DNA of 64,000 bases, taken from assembly GCF_038595055.1 (NCBI RefSeq), contig NZ_CP152002.1, positions 6,568,501-6,632,500 on the forward strand. The letters are read 5' to 3'. A program made the translations under genes and the position numbers. Shown here piece after piece: positions 53,849 through 62,349 of the stretch; position 1 is the stretch's first letter; each line of letters opens with the position of its first letter. The DNA comes from Paenibacillus sp. FSL R7-0345. Lineage in GTDB: Bacteria > Bacillota > Bacilli > Paenibacillales > Paenibacillaceae. The notes beneath the pieces are model-generated. The model saw only the letters and a list, made by a program, of their open reading frames with translations, was not told the DNA's origin and ran no database searches.

Positions 53849-53883
53849 TAAAAACACCGCTCCCTATAAATACAGGAGCGGTG
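53849..53883 (-). terminator. Terminator of the MarR-ABC-ABC operon
   Basis: CACCGCTCC (53855-53863) and GGAGCGGTG (53875-53883) pair and are followed by Ts on the minus strand. Confidence 0.8.
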
Positions 53884-53908
53884 CGGGCGGTGCATTTTGT
53901 GGTGAGCT

Positions 53909-55807
53909 TTAGCCTGCATCCGGCAGATCGTCGCCGGAGAACTGGCTGTTGTACAGGTCGGCGTAGAAGCCGCCCTGCTCCAGCAGTTCAACATGCGTAC
54001 CTTTTTCAATCACGCTGCCCTGGTTCATGACCAGAATAAGATCGGCATCGCGGATCGTGGACAGGCGGTGGGCAATGACAAAGCTCGTTCTTCCGGTCAT
54101 CAGCGTCTTCATTGCCTTCTGGATCTGTACTTCAGTCCGCGTATCGACGCTGCTGGTCGCTTCATCCAGAATCAGAATCGACGGATCGGCCAGAATCGCC
54201 CGGGCGATCGTCAGCAGCTGCTTCTGTCCCTGGGAAATATTCGATGCTTCCTCATTCAGGATCGTGTTGTAGCCAAGCGGCAGTGTACGGATGAAGTGGT
54301 CGGCATGAGCCGCTTTGGCCGCGCGTACCACATCAGCTTCCGTAGCACCTTCACGTCCGTAAGCGATATTATCACGGATCGTACCGTTAAACAGCCAGGT
54401 ATCCTGCAGCACCATCCCGAATTTGCTGCGCAGCTCGCTGCGCTTCATTTCGGTGATGTTGACACCGTCGATGACAATCTCGCCGCCGCTGATTTCATAG
54501 AAGCGCATCAGCAGGTTGATCAGCGTTGTTTTACCGGCGCCGGTCGGTCCGACAATCGCAATCGTCTGTCCCGGCTTGACGTCGATATTCATGTCTTCGA
54601 TCAGAATCGCATCCGGTTTGTAGCCGAACTTCACATGGCGGAATTCAACAGCGCCTTCTTCAGCGCCAGCGGCAGCCTTAGACCGGGACACTGCTGTTTC
54701 CGGCACTTCCTCTTCTTCGTCGAGCAGTTCAAAGACACGCTCTGCCGAAGCAATCGTTGACTGGATGATGTTGGCGATATTGGCCGTCTGGGTGATCGGC
54801 ATTGTGAACTGGCGGGAATACTGGATAAAGGCTTGAATGTCACCGACTTCAATCACCTTGCGGGTTACAAAAATCCCGCCGACTACACAGACAAGCACGT
54901 AGCCAAGGTTACCGATAAACATCATCAGCGGCATAATCATCCCGGACATGAACTGGGAACGCCAGCCGGAGTTGTACAGATCATCGTTGATTTTATTGAA
55001 GTCGCTGAGCGACTGCTGCTCACGGCCAAAGGCTTTGACGATCCGGTGCCCGGTGTACATCTCCTCAACATGGCCGTTCAGCTGGCCCAGTGATTTCTGC
55101 TGGCCGATAAAGTGGCCCTGGGAACGCTTCGTGATGGCCATAATGACCACAAAGCTCAGCGGCAGGGTGATGACTGTAATCAGGGTCAGCCACGGGCTGA
55201 TCGTCAGCATCATGATGATGACCCCGATAATGGTCACGATGGACGTTATCAGCTGCGTCAGACTCTGCTGCAGCGTTGTACTGATATTATCTACATCATT
55301 GGTTGCCCGGCTGAGAATTTCCCCGTGGGTACGGGAATCAAAATATTTCAGCGGCAGCCGTTCCAGCTTGCTGTTAACCTGCTCCCGCATATCAAATACA
55401 ACCTTCTGGGCGACTCCGGCCATTACGTACTGCTGAACGTAACTGAATAAGGAGCTGAACAGATACAATCCGCCCAGAATAAGCAGAATTCTATTCACAT
55501 AATCGAAATCAATGTGTGCTCCCTCTACTCCGGTCAGCATCCCGTAGGCGCCTTCGAACAGCTTGGTGGTCGCCTTCCCCATCACTTTCGGGCTGAAGAT
55601 GCTGAATACGGTACTGGCTATAGCCGTGATAAAGACAATGAGCAGCTGCACCTGACGCGGACGCAGGTACGTAATCAGCCGGCGGAGCGTACCCTTGAAA
55701 TCCTTGGCCTTCTCCGGAGGCATCCCCATGCCGGGGCCGCCGTGACCGGGGCCGAAGCCGCCGCCGCGGCGGGCCGGAGGCTTCATTTGCTGATTTCTTT
55801 CACTCAT
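53909..55807 (-). CDS. Heterodimeric ABC exporter, catalytic-site subunit
   Basis: This 632-residue half-transporter has a Gly/Pro-rich N-terminus (GGGFGPGHGGPGMGMPPEKA), six TM helices, and an ATPase with Walker A GPTGAGKTTL, Walker B ILDEATSSVD (catalytic Glu present) and His switch IAHRLSTI. Its signature is altered to ISQGQ. Together with the preceding gene this reproduces the asymmetry of heterodimeric exporters such as TM287/288, BmrCD and LmrCD. Start overlaps the partner's stop by 4 bp (ATGA). Multidrug or lipid export is likely. Confidence 0.93.
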   Translation of the reverse strand: MSERNQQMKPPARRGGGFGPGHGGPGMGMPPEKAKDFKGTLRRLITYLRPRQVQLLIVFITAIASTVFSIFSPKVMGKATTKLFEGAYGMLTGVEGAHIDFDYVNRILLILGGLYLFSSLFSYVQQYVMAGVAQKVVFDMREQVNSKLERLPLKYFDSRTHGEILSRATNDVDNISTTLQQSLTQLITSIVTIIGVIIMMLTISPWLTLITVITLPLSFVVIMAITKRSQGHFIGQQKSLGQLNGHVEEMYTGHRIVKAFGREQQSLSDFNKINDDLYNSGWRSQFMSGMIMPLMMFIGNLGYVLVCVVGGIFVTRKVIEVGDIQAFIQYSRQFTMPITQTANIANIIQSTIASAERVFELLDEEEEVPETAVSRSKAAAGAEEGAVEFRHVKFGYKPDAILIEDMNIDVKPGQTIAIVGPTGAGKTTLINLLMRFYEISGGEIVIDGVNITEMKRSELRSKFGMVLQDTWLFNGTIRDNIAYGREGATEADVVRAAKAAHADHFIRTLPLGYNTILNEEASNISQGQKQLLTIARAILADPSILILDEATSSVDTRTEVQIQKAMKTLMTGRTSFVIAHRLSTIRDADLILVMNQGSVIEKGTHVELLEQGGFYADLYNSQFSGDDLPDAG

Positions 55808-57573
55808 GCTATTTCCTCCTCTGACAACTGCGAGGATACAATCTCGCGGTACACTTCGCTATTCTCCATCAGCTCACGGTGATTGCCGATGCCGGCCACC
55901 CGGCCTTCATCCAGTACAATAATCCGGTCGGCATCCATAACAGTGCTGACCCGCTGGGCGACGATCAGTACCGTTGATTCCGTGGTCTCCTCCTTCAGGG
56001 CAGCGCGCAGCTTGGCATCTGTCTTGAAGTCAAGTGCGGAGAAGCTGTCATCGAACAGATAGACTTCCGGCTTGCGGACCAGTGCCCGGGCGATGGACAG
56101 CCGCTGCTTCTGGCCGCCGGAGACGTTGCTTCCGCCCTGGGCGATCTGTGAGCCGAAGCCTTCCTTCATCGCCGAGACGAAATCATAAGCCTGGGCCACC
56201 TTGGCCGCGTGGATGATTTCCTCATCGGTTGCATCATCTTTTCCGTAGCGGATATTCTCATTGATGGTGCCGGTGAATAATACCGCCTTCTGCGGAATAT
56301 AGCCGATCTTGCTGCGCAGGTCCTCCTGCGTCATTTCACGGACATCCACGCCGTCCACCCGCACAGCCCCTTCAATCACGTCATAGAAGCGGGGAATCAT
56401 GCTGAGCAGCGTCGATTTACCTGACCCGGTACCGCCGATAATAGCCGTAATTTCACCCGGACGGGCACTGAAGCTGATTCCGGACAGCGCCGGCTGCTCC
56501 GCTCCCGGATAAGAGAAGGATACGTTATCGAACTCGACGTAGCCGCGCAGGCCGTCCCGTCCGTCCAGCTTTTTCGCATCGGAGGTGGCCAGCAGGTCTC
56601 CGGCTGTCGGATCAATAATCTCAGGCTGCATATCGAGCACCTCATTGATCCGCAGTGCGGAAGCAGACGCCCGGGGAATCAGTACGAACATCATGGAAAC
56701 CATGATCAGGGAGAACATAATCTGCATCGCATATTGGATAAAGGCCATCAGTGAGCCGACCTGCAGGTCTCCGTCACCGATCCGGATACCGCCGTAGTAC
56801 AGAATGCCGATCATGGAGAAGTTCATAACCAGCATCATAATAGGCATCAGGCCGGCCATAATTTTGTTAACCTTAATCGCCGTATCCGTGAGATCCTTAT
56901 TGGCTGCGGTAAAGCGCTTGTTCTCATGTTCAATCCGGTTAAAAGAACGGATAACCCGGATACCGGTCAGATGCTCGCGCAGCACCCGGTTTAGGGTATC
57001 CAGCTTCACCTGGATTGCTTTGAACAGCGGCAGTCCCTTCATCCCGATCAGGAATATCGCTCCTACGAGCACCGGAATGACAACGACAAAGATCAGGGAC
57101 AGCTTGGCATCCTCGGATACCGCCATAATAATCCCCCCGATCATCATCATCGGAGCGCCGACCATCATGCGCAGCATCATAGTCAATACTGTCTGTACTT
57201 GCGTAATATCGTTAGTAGTGCGGGTAATCAGCGAGGCTGTGCCCAGCTTATCAAACTCATGCAGTGTAAAATTCTCTACATGCTCGAACATCCGCGAGCG
57301 GGTGTTTCTGCCGAAGCCGGCAGCTACCTTGGCCGACAGATAACTTGCGATGACTGAACACAGCGCTCCGCCGCCGGCAACCAGCAGCATGTAAGCGCCG
57401 ATTCTCCAGATATAGGAGCGGTCTCCCTGCACAATCCCTTTATCCACGATATCGGACATCAGGGTTGGAAGGTACAGATCCCCCATGGATTGCAGAAAGA
57501 CCAGAATCAGTACTGCAGCTACGCCCCACCGGAAGGGCTTAAGTCCCTTTAACAATTTAATCAATCTTCTCAT
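55804..57573 (-). CDS. Heterodimeric ABC exporter, degenerate-site subunit
   Basis: The 589-residue half-transporter has six TM helices, Walker A GGTGSGKSTLL, a good signature VSGGQKQRLSIA, but Walker B YLFDDSFSALD with Asp instead of the catalytic Glu, and Gln in the switch (IVAQRVSTV). These are the hallmark changes of the non-hydrolysing site in heterodimeric exporters. ATG 57573 overlaps the MarR gene end by 17 bp, so the three genes form one operon. Confidence 0.93.
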   Translation of the reverse strand: MRRLIKLLKGLKPFRWGVAAVLILVFLQSMGDLYLPTLMSDIVDKGIVQGDRSYIWRIGAYMLLVAGGGALCSVIASYLSAKVAAGFGRNTRSRMFEHVENFTLHEFDKLGTASLITRTTNDITQVQTVLTMMLRMMVGAPMMMIGGIIMAVSEDAKLSLIFVVVIPVLVGAIFLIGMKGLPLFKAIQVKLDTLNRVLREHLTGIRVIRSFNRIEHENKRFTAANKDLTDTAIKVNKIMAGLMPIMMLVMNFSMIGILYYGGIRIGDGDLQVGSLMAFIQYAMQIMFSLIMVSMMFVLIPRASASALRINEVLDMQPEIIDPTAGDLLATSDAKKLDGRDGLRGYVEFDNVSFSYPGAEQPALSGISFSARPGEITAIIGGTGSGKSTLLSMIPRFYDVIEGAVRVDGVDVREMTQEDLRSKIGYIPQKAVLFTGTINENIRYGKDDATDEEIIHAAKVAQAYDFVSAMKEGFGSQIAQGGSNVSGGQKQRLSIARALVRKPEVYLFDDSFSALDFKTDAKLRAALKEETTESTVLIVAQRVSTVMDADRIIVLDEGRVAGIGNHRELMENSEVYREIVSSQLSEEEIA

Positions 57574-58009
57574 CTCCGTTCGTTTGTAACAGGTCCAGAT
57601 CAGGCCGCGGATTCTCTTCGACAAAAGTCTGCACCTTCATCAGCAAGTCTGCTAGAAGGTTGCTCTCTTCTTCACCCAAATATTCCACCAGCTTGCCCAG
57701 TGAGGCGTCCATATGATTTCGCGCTTTTCTGGTTACAATCCTGCCCTGCTCAGTCAGGCGGATCCGCACCACTCTGCGGTCGGAGGGGTCCGGCTGACGC
57801 TCTACCATGTCTTTGGCCTCAAGGCTGTTAATCAGCTGCGTAACCGTGGGGGGCGTGATTCCCAGCAGACGGCTGATTTCGGAAACCTTGAGCCCTTCCT
57901 CCGGCGAGCGGGATTTTCTGGCGAGGCATATCAGTAAAGTCATTTCACTCGGCTTATGCCCGTCTACAGCCTGATGCACATGTGCTTTGCGCAGCTGCCG
58001 CAGGGCCAT
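57557..58009 (-). CDS. MarR-family regulator of the ABC exporter operon
   Basis: The 150-residue winged-helix regulator has ISRLLGITPPTVTQLINSLEAKDMVERQPDPSDRR-type recognition helix and wing (shown in part). The listed ATG 58009 has no ribosome site. The frame is open for ~20 codons further up (...NNENPVAQRLF) with GAGGAGG at 58063-58069, but only a GTT codon stands at the right spacing. So the true start is uncertain and may lie near 58054. A perfect dyad lies upstream. Confidence 0.85.
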   Translation of the reverse strand: MALRQLRKAHVHQAVDGHKPSEMTLLICLARKSRSPEEGLKVSEISRLLGITPPTVTQLINSLEAKDMVERQPDPSDRRVVRIRLTEQGRIVTRKARNHMDASLGKLVEYLGEEESNLLADLLMKVQTFVEENPRPDLDLLQTNGDEKID

Positions 58010-58070
58010 AAACAGCCGTTGTGCGACTGGATTTTCGTTGTTTACCCCAACGTTTTCCGCCTCCTCATTT

Positions 58071-58121
58071 TAGTTAGGTCTACTAATAATTAAACACAGT
58101 ATTAATTAGGCAACCTAATTA
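58071..58121. promoter_or_regulatory. MarR operator candidates
   Basis: TAATTAGG (58103-58110) and CCTAATTA (58114-58121) form a perfect 8-bp dyad with a 3-bp spacer. A weaker related site, with TTAGTTAGG and a CTAATAATTA half, lies at about 58072-58091. AT-rich dyads of this size are typical MarR sites, so autoregulation is likely. Confidence 0.7.
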
Positions 58122-58253
58122 TATTTTCAAGCCCGCCCTTTGTCAAATACTGAATGCGTTATCAAATTTTACGGAATAACGAACAGTTCTGCCTGCCGCA
58201 AAACGCAAAAACTCCCCTGCCATATAAGCGGAGGAGCAGCTATAAATCACATG

Positions 58254-59666
58254 TCAAATGGAGCGTTCTGTTGTGCCGGAGAGCAGGCGCCCCTCTTCAG
58301 CCGGTTCCTTTTGCGGCCCCAGCCCTCTGATAAGCTCGCTGTATCGCTGCAGCTGCTGCCTGGACGCCTGTCCGCGGTTAGCTTCAAACAAAGCCACACA
58401 TTCAATCATATCCCGGGCGCTGTTTAGCAGAACTGCCGTTTTGAGGCATTGGAGAATATAAGTGACTCCCCGCTGAGCCTGTCCCCGTTCCAGATAATAC
58501 GCAGCCAGCTGATAGCCGAGCCGGTATATGCGGTCAATATTGATATAATCCTTGAACCGGTCAAAGCCGGTCATTTCCTTGGAAAACCGCTCTAACACAT
58601 GATCGGCAGAGAAACCAAAGCGGTTGGCCGCCTCCAGAATGCTCAACAGACCGGCCAGCACTTCAGAAGGATACTCTTCCAAATAGGCGATATAATCCGA
58701 CAGAACCGTAATATTTCCCTTTAAGAGCTCCAGTGTATAGCGGTTACCGACGGCATACGACCTGAAAGCATCAACAAGGCGCTTCCCCTCCTCATCCAGC
58801 ACTTCGAACCAGCCAAGGTCAGCATACAGGTTGGTAAAGGTTATAGCCTCCTCATACTTCCCCTGTTTGGTAAGCGAAGTCGCCTTCATCAAATGCCCAT
58901 GGCCGTAATACAGCACGAGCGGCCGCAGCAGCTGCAGCTCCCCACTTCGCCTGCCGGCTTTCTGCCTCAGCTGCTCCCGGTAAGTCCCGGTTGCCAGGCT
59001 TCTGAGCTCGTCGGCGTATTTCCCCATATCATCCCACCGGTGCAGGGAATAACAGACATTGGCCAGCTTCAGCAGCCCGTCAAGCTGCAGATGCTCCGGC
59101 AGACGCCCGCGGAACGGCTCAAAAGCAATGACCCCCCGCAGCATGTCCTCCGTATCAGCAACAGTTCCCAGTGCCTTGAAGAGGCGGTATTGGCTGATAG
59201 CCATCCTTTCAGAGTAGCCGTCCTGCTCATGCTCCACAATGATTTTATAAAAAGGTTTGGATTCCTGAATTTTTCCGCAGGCAAATAGCTTCTCTGCAAC
59301 CGAATAGATGACATCGAGCGGCTTCTGGTATTCCATAATCCGGCTTATACTTTCATCTATACACTGCTGCCGGCCAGTGATAGCACAGCGGACCAGAAAG
59401 GGTTCCACTCTGCGCCTCGAGATCTTCTCCTCACTAAAGCATTCATCCACATAAAGCGGGTAGAACCATCCTTCCGGATATCCTAAAGCCTCTGTTAAGG
59501 TATCCAGCTGGCCGAGCGAAACCGGCTTGGGGGGATGGCCATGGAGAATAGCGCTCAGGCTGCCGCGGTTAAGGCCGGACACTTTCGCAAACGAAGCGAG
59601 ATTGTATCCGGAGCGGGACAGATTTTCCTCAATTGCAGAACGTAATGTTGTCAGCTTGTTCTCCAC
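58254..59666 (-). CDS. HTH regulator with long helical-repeat domain
   Basis: The protein has 470 residues taking GTG 59666, because AAGGAGG lies just before it; the ATG at 59684 precedes that site. Residues ~1-70 form a Cro/C1-type HTH (NLASFAKVSGLNRGSLSAILHG). The rest is helical with TPR-like periodicity (ISQYRLFKALGTVADTEDML, YYLERGQAQRGVTYILQCLK). This layout recalls peptide-sensing RRNPP regulators, but the repeats are weak and no convincing signal-peptide gene was seen beside it. The ATG-GTG difference and target genes are unresolved. Confidence 0.65.
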   Translation of the reverse strand: MENKLTTLRSAIEENLSRSGYNLASFAKVSGLNRGSLSAILHGHPPKPVSLGQLDTLTEALGYPEGWFYPLYVDECFSEEKISRRRVEPFLVRCAITGRQQCIDESISRIMEYQKPLDVIYSVAEKLFACGKIQESKPFYKIIVEHEQDGYSERMAISQYRLFKALGTVADTEDMLRGVIAFEPFRGRLPEHLQLDGLLKLANVCYSLHRWDDMGKYADELRSLATGTYREQLRQKAGRRSGELQLLRPLVLYYGHGHLMKATSLTKQGKYEEAITFTNLYADLGWFEVLDEEGKRLVDAFRSYAVGNRYTLELLKGNITVLSDYIAYLEEYPSEVLAGLLSILEAANRFGFSADHVLERFSKEMTGFDRFKDYINIDRIYRLGYQLAAYYLERGQAQRGVTYILQCLKTAVLLNSARDMIECVALFEANRGQASRQQLQRYSELIRGLGPQKEPAEEGRLLSGTTERSI

Positions 59667-59745
59667 CGGGCGCCTCCTTGCCATACAAAATTAGACTTCT
59701 TTTTAATCCCATTATAGGTAATGATTATTGAAAGCACAACAAAAC

Positions 59746-59765
59746 GGCCCCGCACATGCGGGGCC
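59746..59765 (-). terminator. Terminator of the Spo0E-like gene
   Basis: The perfect palindrome GGCCCCGC-ATGT-GCGGGGCC is followed by GTTTTGTT on the minus strand. Confidence 0.85.
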
Positions 59766-59810
59766 TCAAATAATGTAGTAAGTTAATGTAGGAAGAATGG
59801 GGCTGGGGGA

Positions 59811-60092
59811 TTACTGCTGCAACGCAGACTTGCTTCTTACGCGCTTCTTTTTGGAAATGGCCCCGTACGGGACGGGCTCCTTCTGGCGGCTCTTGAGGCT
59901 CTCCATCATTTTGTTCTGGGCCATCACAATGTATCCGTCCAGACGCTGGCTCAGCTCTACCACCATATGATCACTGAGACTGCGTTCCTGTGCGACCTCC
60001 AGCAGCTCACTTCTAAGGCTCTCTATAGTTAAAAACAACTCATCTTCTCGGTAATCGCTCCGGTCTTCATGGGAACTGCGGTAAAATTTCAT
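59811..60092 (-). CDS. Spo0E-like aspartyl-phosphate phosphatase
   Basis: The protein has 93 residues starting at ATG 60092 behind GGCAGGTGG. Two helices carry the Spo0E-family pattern, including the active-site signature SQRLD at 48-52. Such proteins dephosphorylate Spo0A~P and delay sporulation. The basic C-terminus (KKKRVRSKSALQQ) is an extra, weakly conserved tail. The call is by motif and size, and is consistent with a spore-former. Confidence 0.75.
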   Translation of the reverse strand: MKFYRSSHEDRSDYREDELFLTIESLRSELLEVAQERSLSDHMVVELSQRLDGYIVMAQNKMMESLKSRQKEPVPYGAISKKKRVRSKSALQQ

Positions 60093-60204
60093 AATCAGCC
60101 ACCTGCCCTCTATCAAGTTCTTTCCTATCATAAGGCATGATGCCAAAAAACATATTTTGAAAAAAAAGAAAAAAATGTCGGATTTATTACAGCTGGACTT
60201 ACAT

Positions 60205-61125
60205 TTATTTCATTTTAGCATTTTTTTTCGGCGGAAGATAGAGCTCCCCCAGAACCTCCATGGCAAAAGAAATCCACTCCCGCGCCGCGAAGGAAAGATA
60301 GCGGTCCCTGCGCCAGATCATGCCCAGCTGCCAGGGAATAACCGGCTCCGTGAGCGGTATTACGGCAATCCGTGTGCGGTCCATGTCGCGGCAGATCGTC
60401 TCCGGCAGCAGGGCGATGCCCATTCCGGCCTCCACCATCCGGCTGATCAGATCCCATTGCGAGCTTTCATAAACAACATTCGGCTGAAACCCCGCCTTTA
60501 CACACTCGGTAATAATCCGGTCATGCAGGGCAAAATCCTCACGGAACAGCACAAATTCCTCTGTTTCCAGCTCCCGGAGCGCGACACTATCTGCAGCAGA
60601 CAGACGGTGGCCTGCCGGCACGAGAAGCTCCAGCTTCTCTTCAACAAAGGTAAAGCAGTGGAATTTCGCCGTATCCACCGGCAGCACAATTGCCCCGATA
60701 TCCAGCAGCCCTGTCTCGACATCATCCGCCACCTTTTTGGCCCCGTCCTCATGCAGCCGGATGGTCACATCAGGATACCGCCGGTGAAATTCTCCGATAA
60801 CCGCAGGGAAAAAGCTCGCGCCCACCATCGGCGGCAGGCCGATGCGGATATGCCCGCGCTGCAGCTTGCGCAGTCCGTCCAGCTCTGCGGACAGATTGGA
60901 GAAGGACTCCACAATATTCTGTGCCTTGGCCAGCAGAATTTCGCCTGCGTCGGTCAGCCGGATGCTCTTTCCTTCACGGTAGAACAGGTCGGCTTCAAGC
61001 TCCTCTTCAAGATTGCGGATCATTTTGCTGATGGTCGGCTGGGTAATAAACAGGGATTCTGCCGCTTTAGTGAAGCTTTTCAGCCGTGCCGCCTGCACGA
61101 AATACTGCAACTGTCGTATATCCAT
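60205..61125 (-). CDS. LysR-family regulator, CidR-like
   Basis: The 306-residue protein has the LysR HTH at residues 1-60 (QYFVQAARLKSFTKAAESLF, TQPTISKMIRNLEEEL) and a co-inducer domain. ATG 61125 follows GAGGTGA. It is divergent from a cidAB-like pair 110 bp away, as CidR is in Bacillus and Staphylococcus, where acetate or pyruvate-derived signals activate cidABC. A T-N11-A type dyad lies between the genes. The effector is inferred from this analogy only. Confidence 0.85.
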   Translation of the reverse strand: MDIRQLQYFVQAARLKSFTKAAESLFITQPTISKMIRNLEEELEADLFYREGKSIRLTDAGEILLAKAQNIVESFSNLSAELDGLRKLQRGHIRIGLPPMVGASFFPAVIGEFHRRYPDVTIRLHEDGAKKVADDVETGLLDIGAIVLPVDTAKFHCFTFVEEKLELLVPAGHRLSAADSVALRELETEEFVLFREDFALHDRIITECVKAGFQPNVVYESSQWDLISRMVEAGMGIALLPETICRDMDRTRIAVIPLTEPVIPWQLGMIWRRDRYLSFAAREWISFAMEVLGELYLPPKKNAKMK

Positions 61126-61173
61126 ACTATTCACCTCATACATAGACAAAAGGAATGTCATTTATTCAATCTA

Positions 61174-61223
61174 TTCATTTTACCTATGAAAGTAATTGAT
61201 GTAAACTTTCAATATATTGAAAG
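61174..61223. promoter_or_regulatory. LysR-type dyad and 18-bp palindrome before cidA
   Basis: TTCAT-N7-ATGAA (61174-61190) is a LysR-type dyad. CTTTCAATA-TATTGAAAG (61206-61223) is a perfect 18-bp palindrome touching the ribosome site AAAGGGG of cidA. The first may be the activator site. The second could be an operator or an RNA hairpin that hides the ribosome site. Confidence 0.55.
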
Positions 61224-61235
61224 GGGCGAAGCCTT

Positions 61236-61607
61236 ATGAAAAAATTAATTATAGGCTTGCTGCAGGTTGCCGGACTCACGGTTTTCTCCATGCTTATTAA
61301 TACATTAACTCCGCTGCTGCATCTTCCCCTTCCGGGAAGCATTATCGGCATGCTTATCCTTTTCCTGCTGCTGGAGACCGGTGTGGTCCGGCTTAGCTGG
61401 GTAGAGGTAGGCGCTTCTTGGCTGCTTGCCGAGCTGCTGCTGTTCTTTATCCCGTCCGCGGTCGGAGTTATGAAATATACGAATCTGCTTGAAGTAAACG
61501 GACTTCAGGTGCTGGCAGTCGTATTGGTCGGAACCTTCGCTGTAATGGCCGGATCAGGGCTGCTCACAGGCGCTATATATAAAGTAAAGGAGCGTAGAGG
61601 CTCATGA
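61236..61607 (+). CDS. cidA: CidA/LrgA-family holin-like protein
   Basis: The 123-residue protein has four hydrophobic segments and the LrgA/CidA pattern (PGSIIGMLILFLLLETGVVRL, LFFIPSAVGVMKY). These membrane proteins act in pyruvate or acetate-linked export, autolysis and programmed cell lysis in Bacillota. Its stop overlaps the downstream start by 4 bp (ATGA). The cid versus lrg label is uncertain; the adjacent LysR gene favours cid. Confidence 0.88.
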   Translation: MKKLIIGLLQVAGLTVFSMLINTLTPLLHLPLPGSIIGMLILFLLLETGVVRLSWVEVGASWLLAELLLFFIPSAVGVMKYTNLLEVNGLQVLAVVLVGTFAVMAGSGLLTGAIYKVKERRGS

Positions 61608-62287
61608 TTACAGGAATGGTTCTGTTAGGAATCACGTTACTGGTCTATCTGCTGGCTAAACGGATTTATACCACCAGCGGCAAAATGTACTTCTCTCCGC
61701 TGATCCTTACCCCGCTGATCATCATCGGCATTCTGCTTGTGACCGGCGTTTCATACGAATCCTACAATGCGGGAGGCAAATGGCTGACGGATCTGCTGCA
61801 GCCGGCAACCATCGCCTTTGCAATCCCACTTCATAAAAACTTCAAGGTGCTCAAAAAGCACGCCGCGGAAATTGCGGCAGGCGTGCTGTCAGGAACGGTT
61901 ATTGCAGTGCTCTCCTCGATGCTGCTGGCCAAATGGCTGCATTTAAGCGGAGAGCTGGTTAACAGCCTGGTGCCCCGGTCGGTGACTACACCGATCGCCA
62001 TGAGCATCTCCCAGAGCATCGGCGGTGTTCCAAGCATTACGGCAGTCTTCGTTATCCTGACCGGTGTGCTGGGCACGATGATGGGGCCTTCTGTCCTGCG
62101 CCTCTTCCGCATTGACAATGAAATTGCGCGCGGTGTATCGCTGGGAACCGCGGCGCACGGTACCGGCACCTCCAAGGCCTTCGAGCTGAGCTCGCTGACC
62201 GGTACCATTTCAAGCATTTCAATGATACTGGCTGCGCTGTTATCCATTGGCCTTGCGCCGGCGCTGCTCACTGTTTTCCTCCACTAG
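61604..62287 (+). CDS. cidB: CidB/LrgB-family membrane protein
   Basis: The 227-residue membrane protein has about six or seven hydrophobic segments and the LrgB signature (LVPRSVTTPIAMSISQSIGG, GTAAHGTGTSKAFE). In B. subtilis the YsbAB/LrgAB pair imports pyruvate; the CidAB pair is linked to lysis control. The operon has only two genes here, without a cidC pyruvate oxidase. Confidence 0.9.
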   Translation: MITGMVLLGITLLVYLLAKRIYTTSGKMYFSPLILTPLIIIGILLVTGVSYESYNAGGKWLTDLLQPATIAFAIPLHKNFKVLKKHAAEIAAGVLSGTVIAVLSSMLLAKWLHLSGELVNSLVPRSVTTPIAMSISQSIGGVPSITAVFVILTGVLGTMMGPSVLRLFRIDNEIARGVSLGTAAHGTGTSKAFELSSLTGTISSISMILAALLSIGLAPALLTVFLH

Positions 62288-62306
62288 GCCGACCCCGCTT
62301 GGGCCG

Positions 62307-62344
62307 AAAGGCCGGCAGATCTGTTAGCAGATCTGCCGGCCTTT
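62307..62344. terminator. Bidirectional terminator, cidB and Gfo/Idh/MocA genes
   Basis: The perfect 17-bp arms AAAGGCCGGCAGATCTG and CAGATCTGCCGGCCTTT enclose TTAG. Confidence 0.9.
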
Positions 62345-62349
62345 TTCTT

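Noticed and set aside
58150..58253. Short peptide gene next to the HTH/repeat regulator (26 codons on the minus strand, starting MAGEFLRF)
   Set aside because: There is no ribosome site and no exported-signal character, so it is not supported as a signalling peptide.
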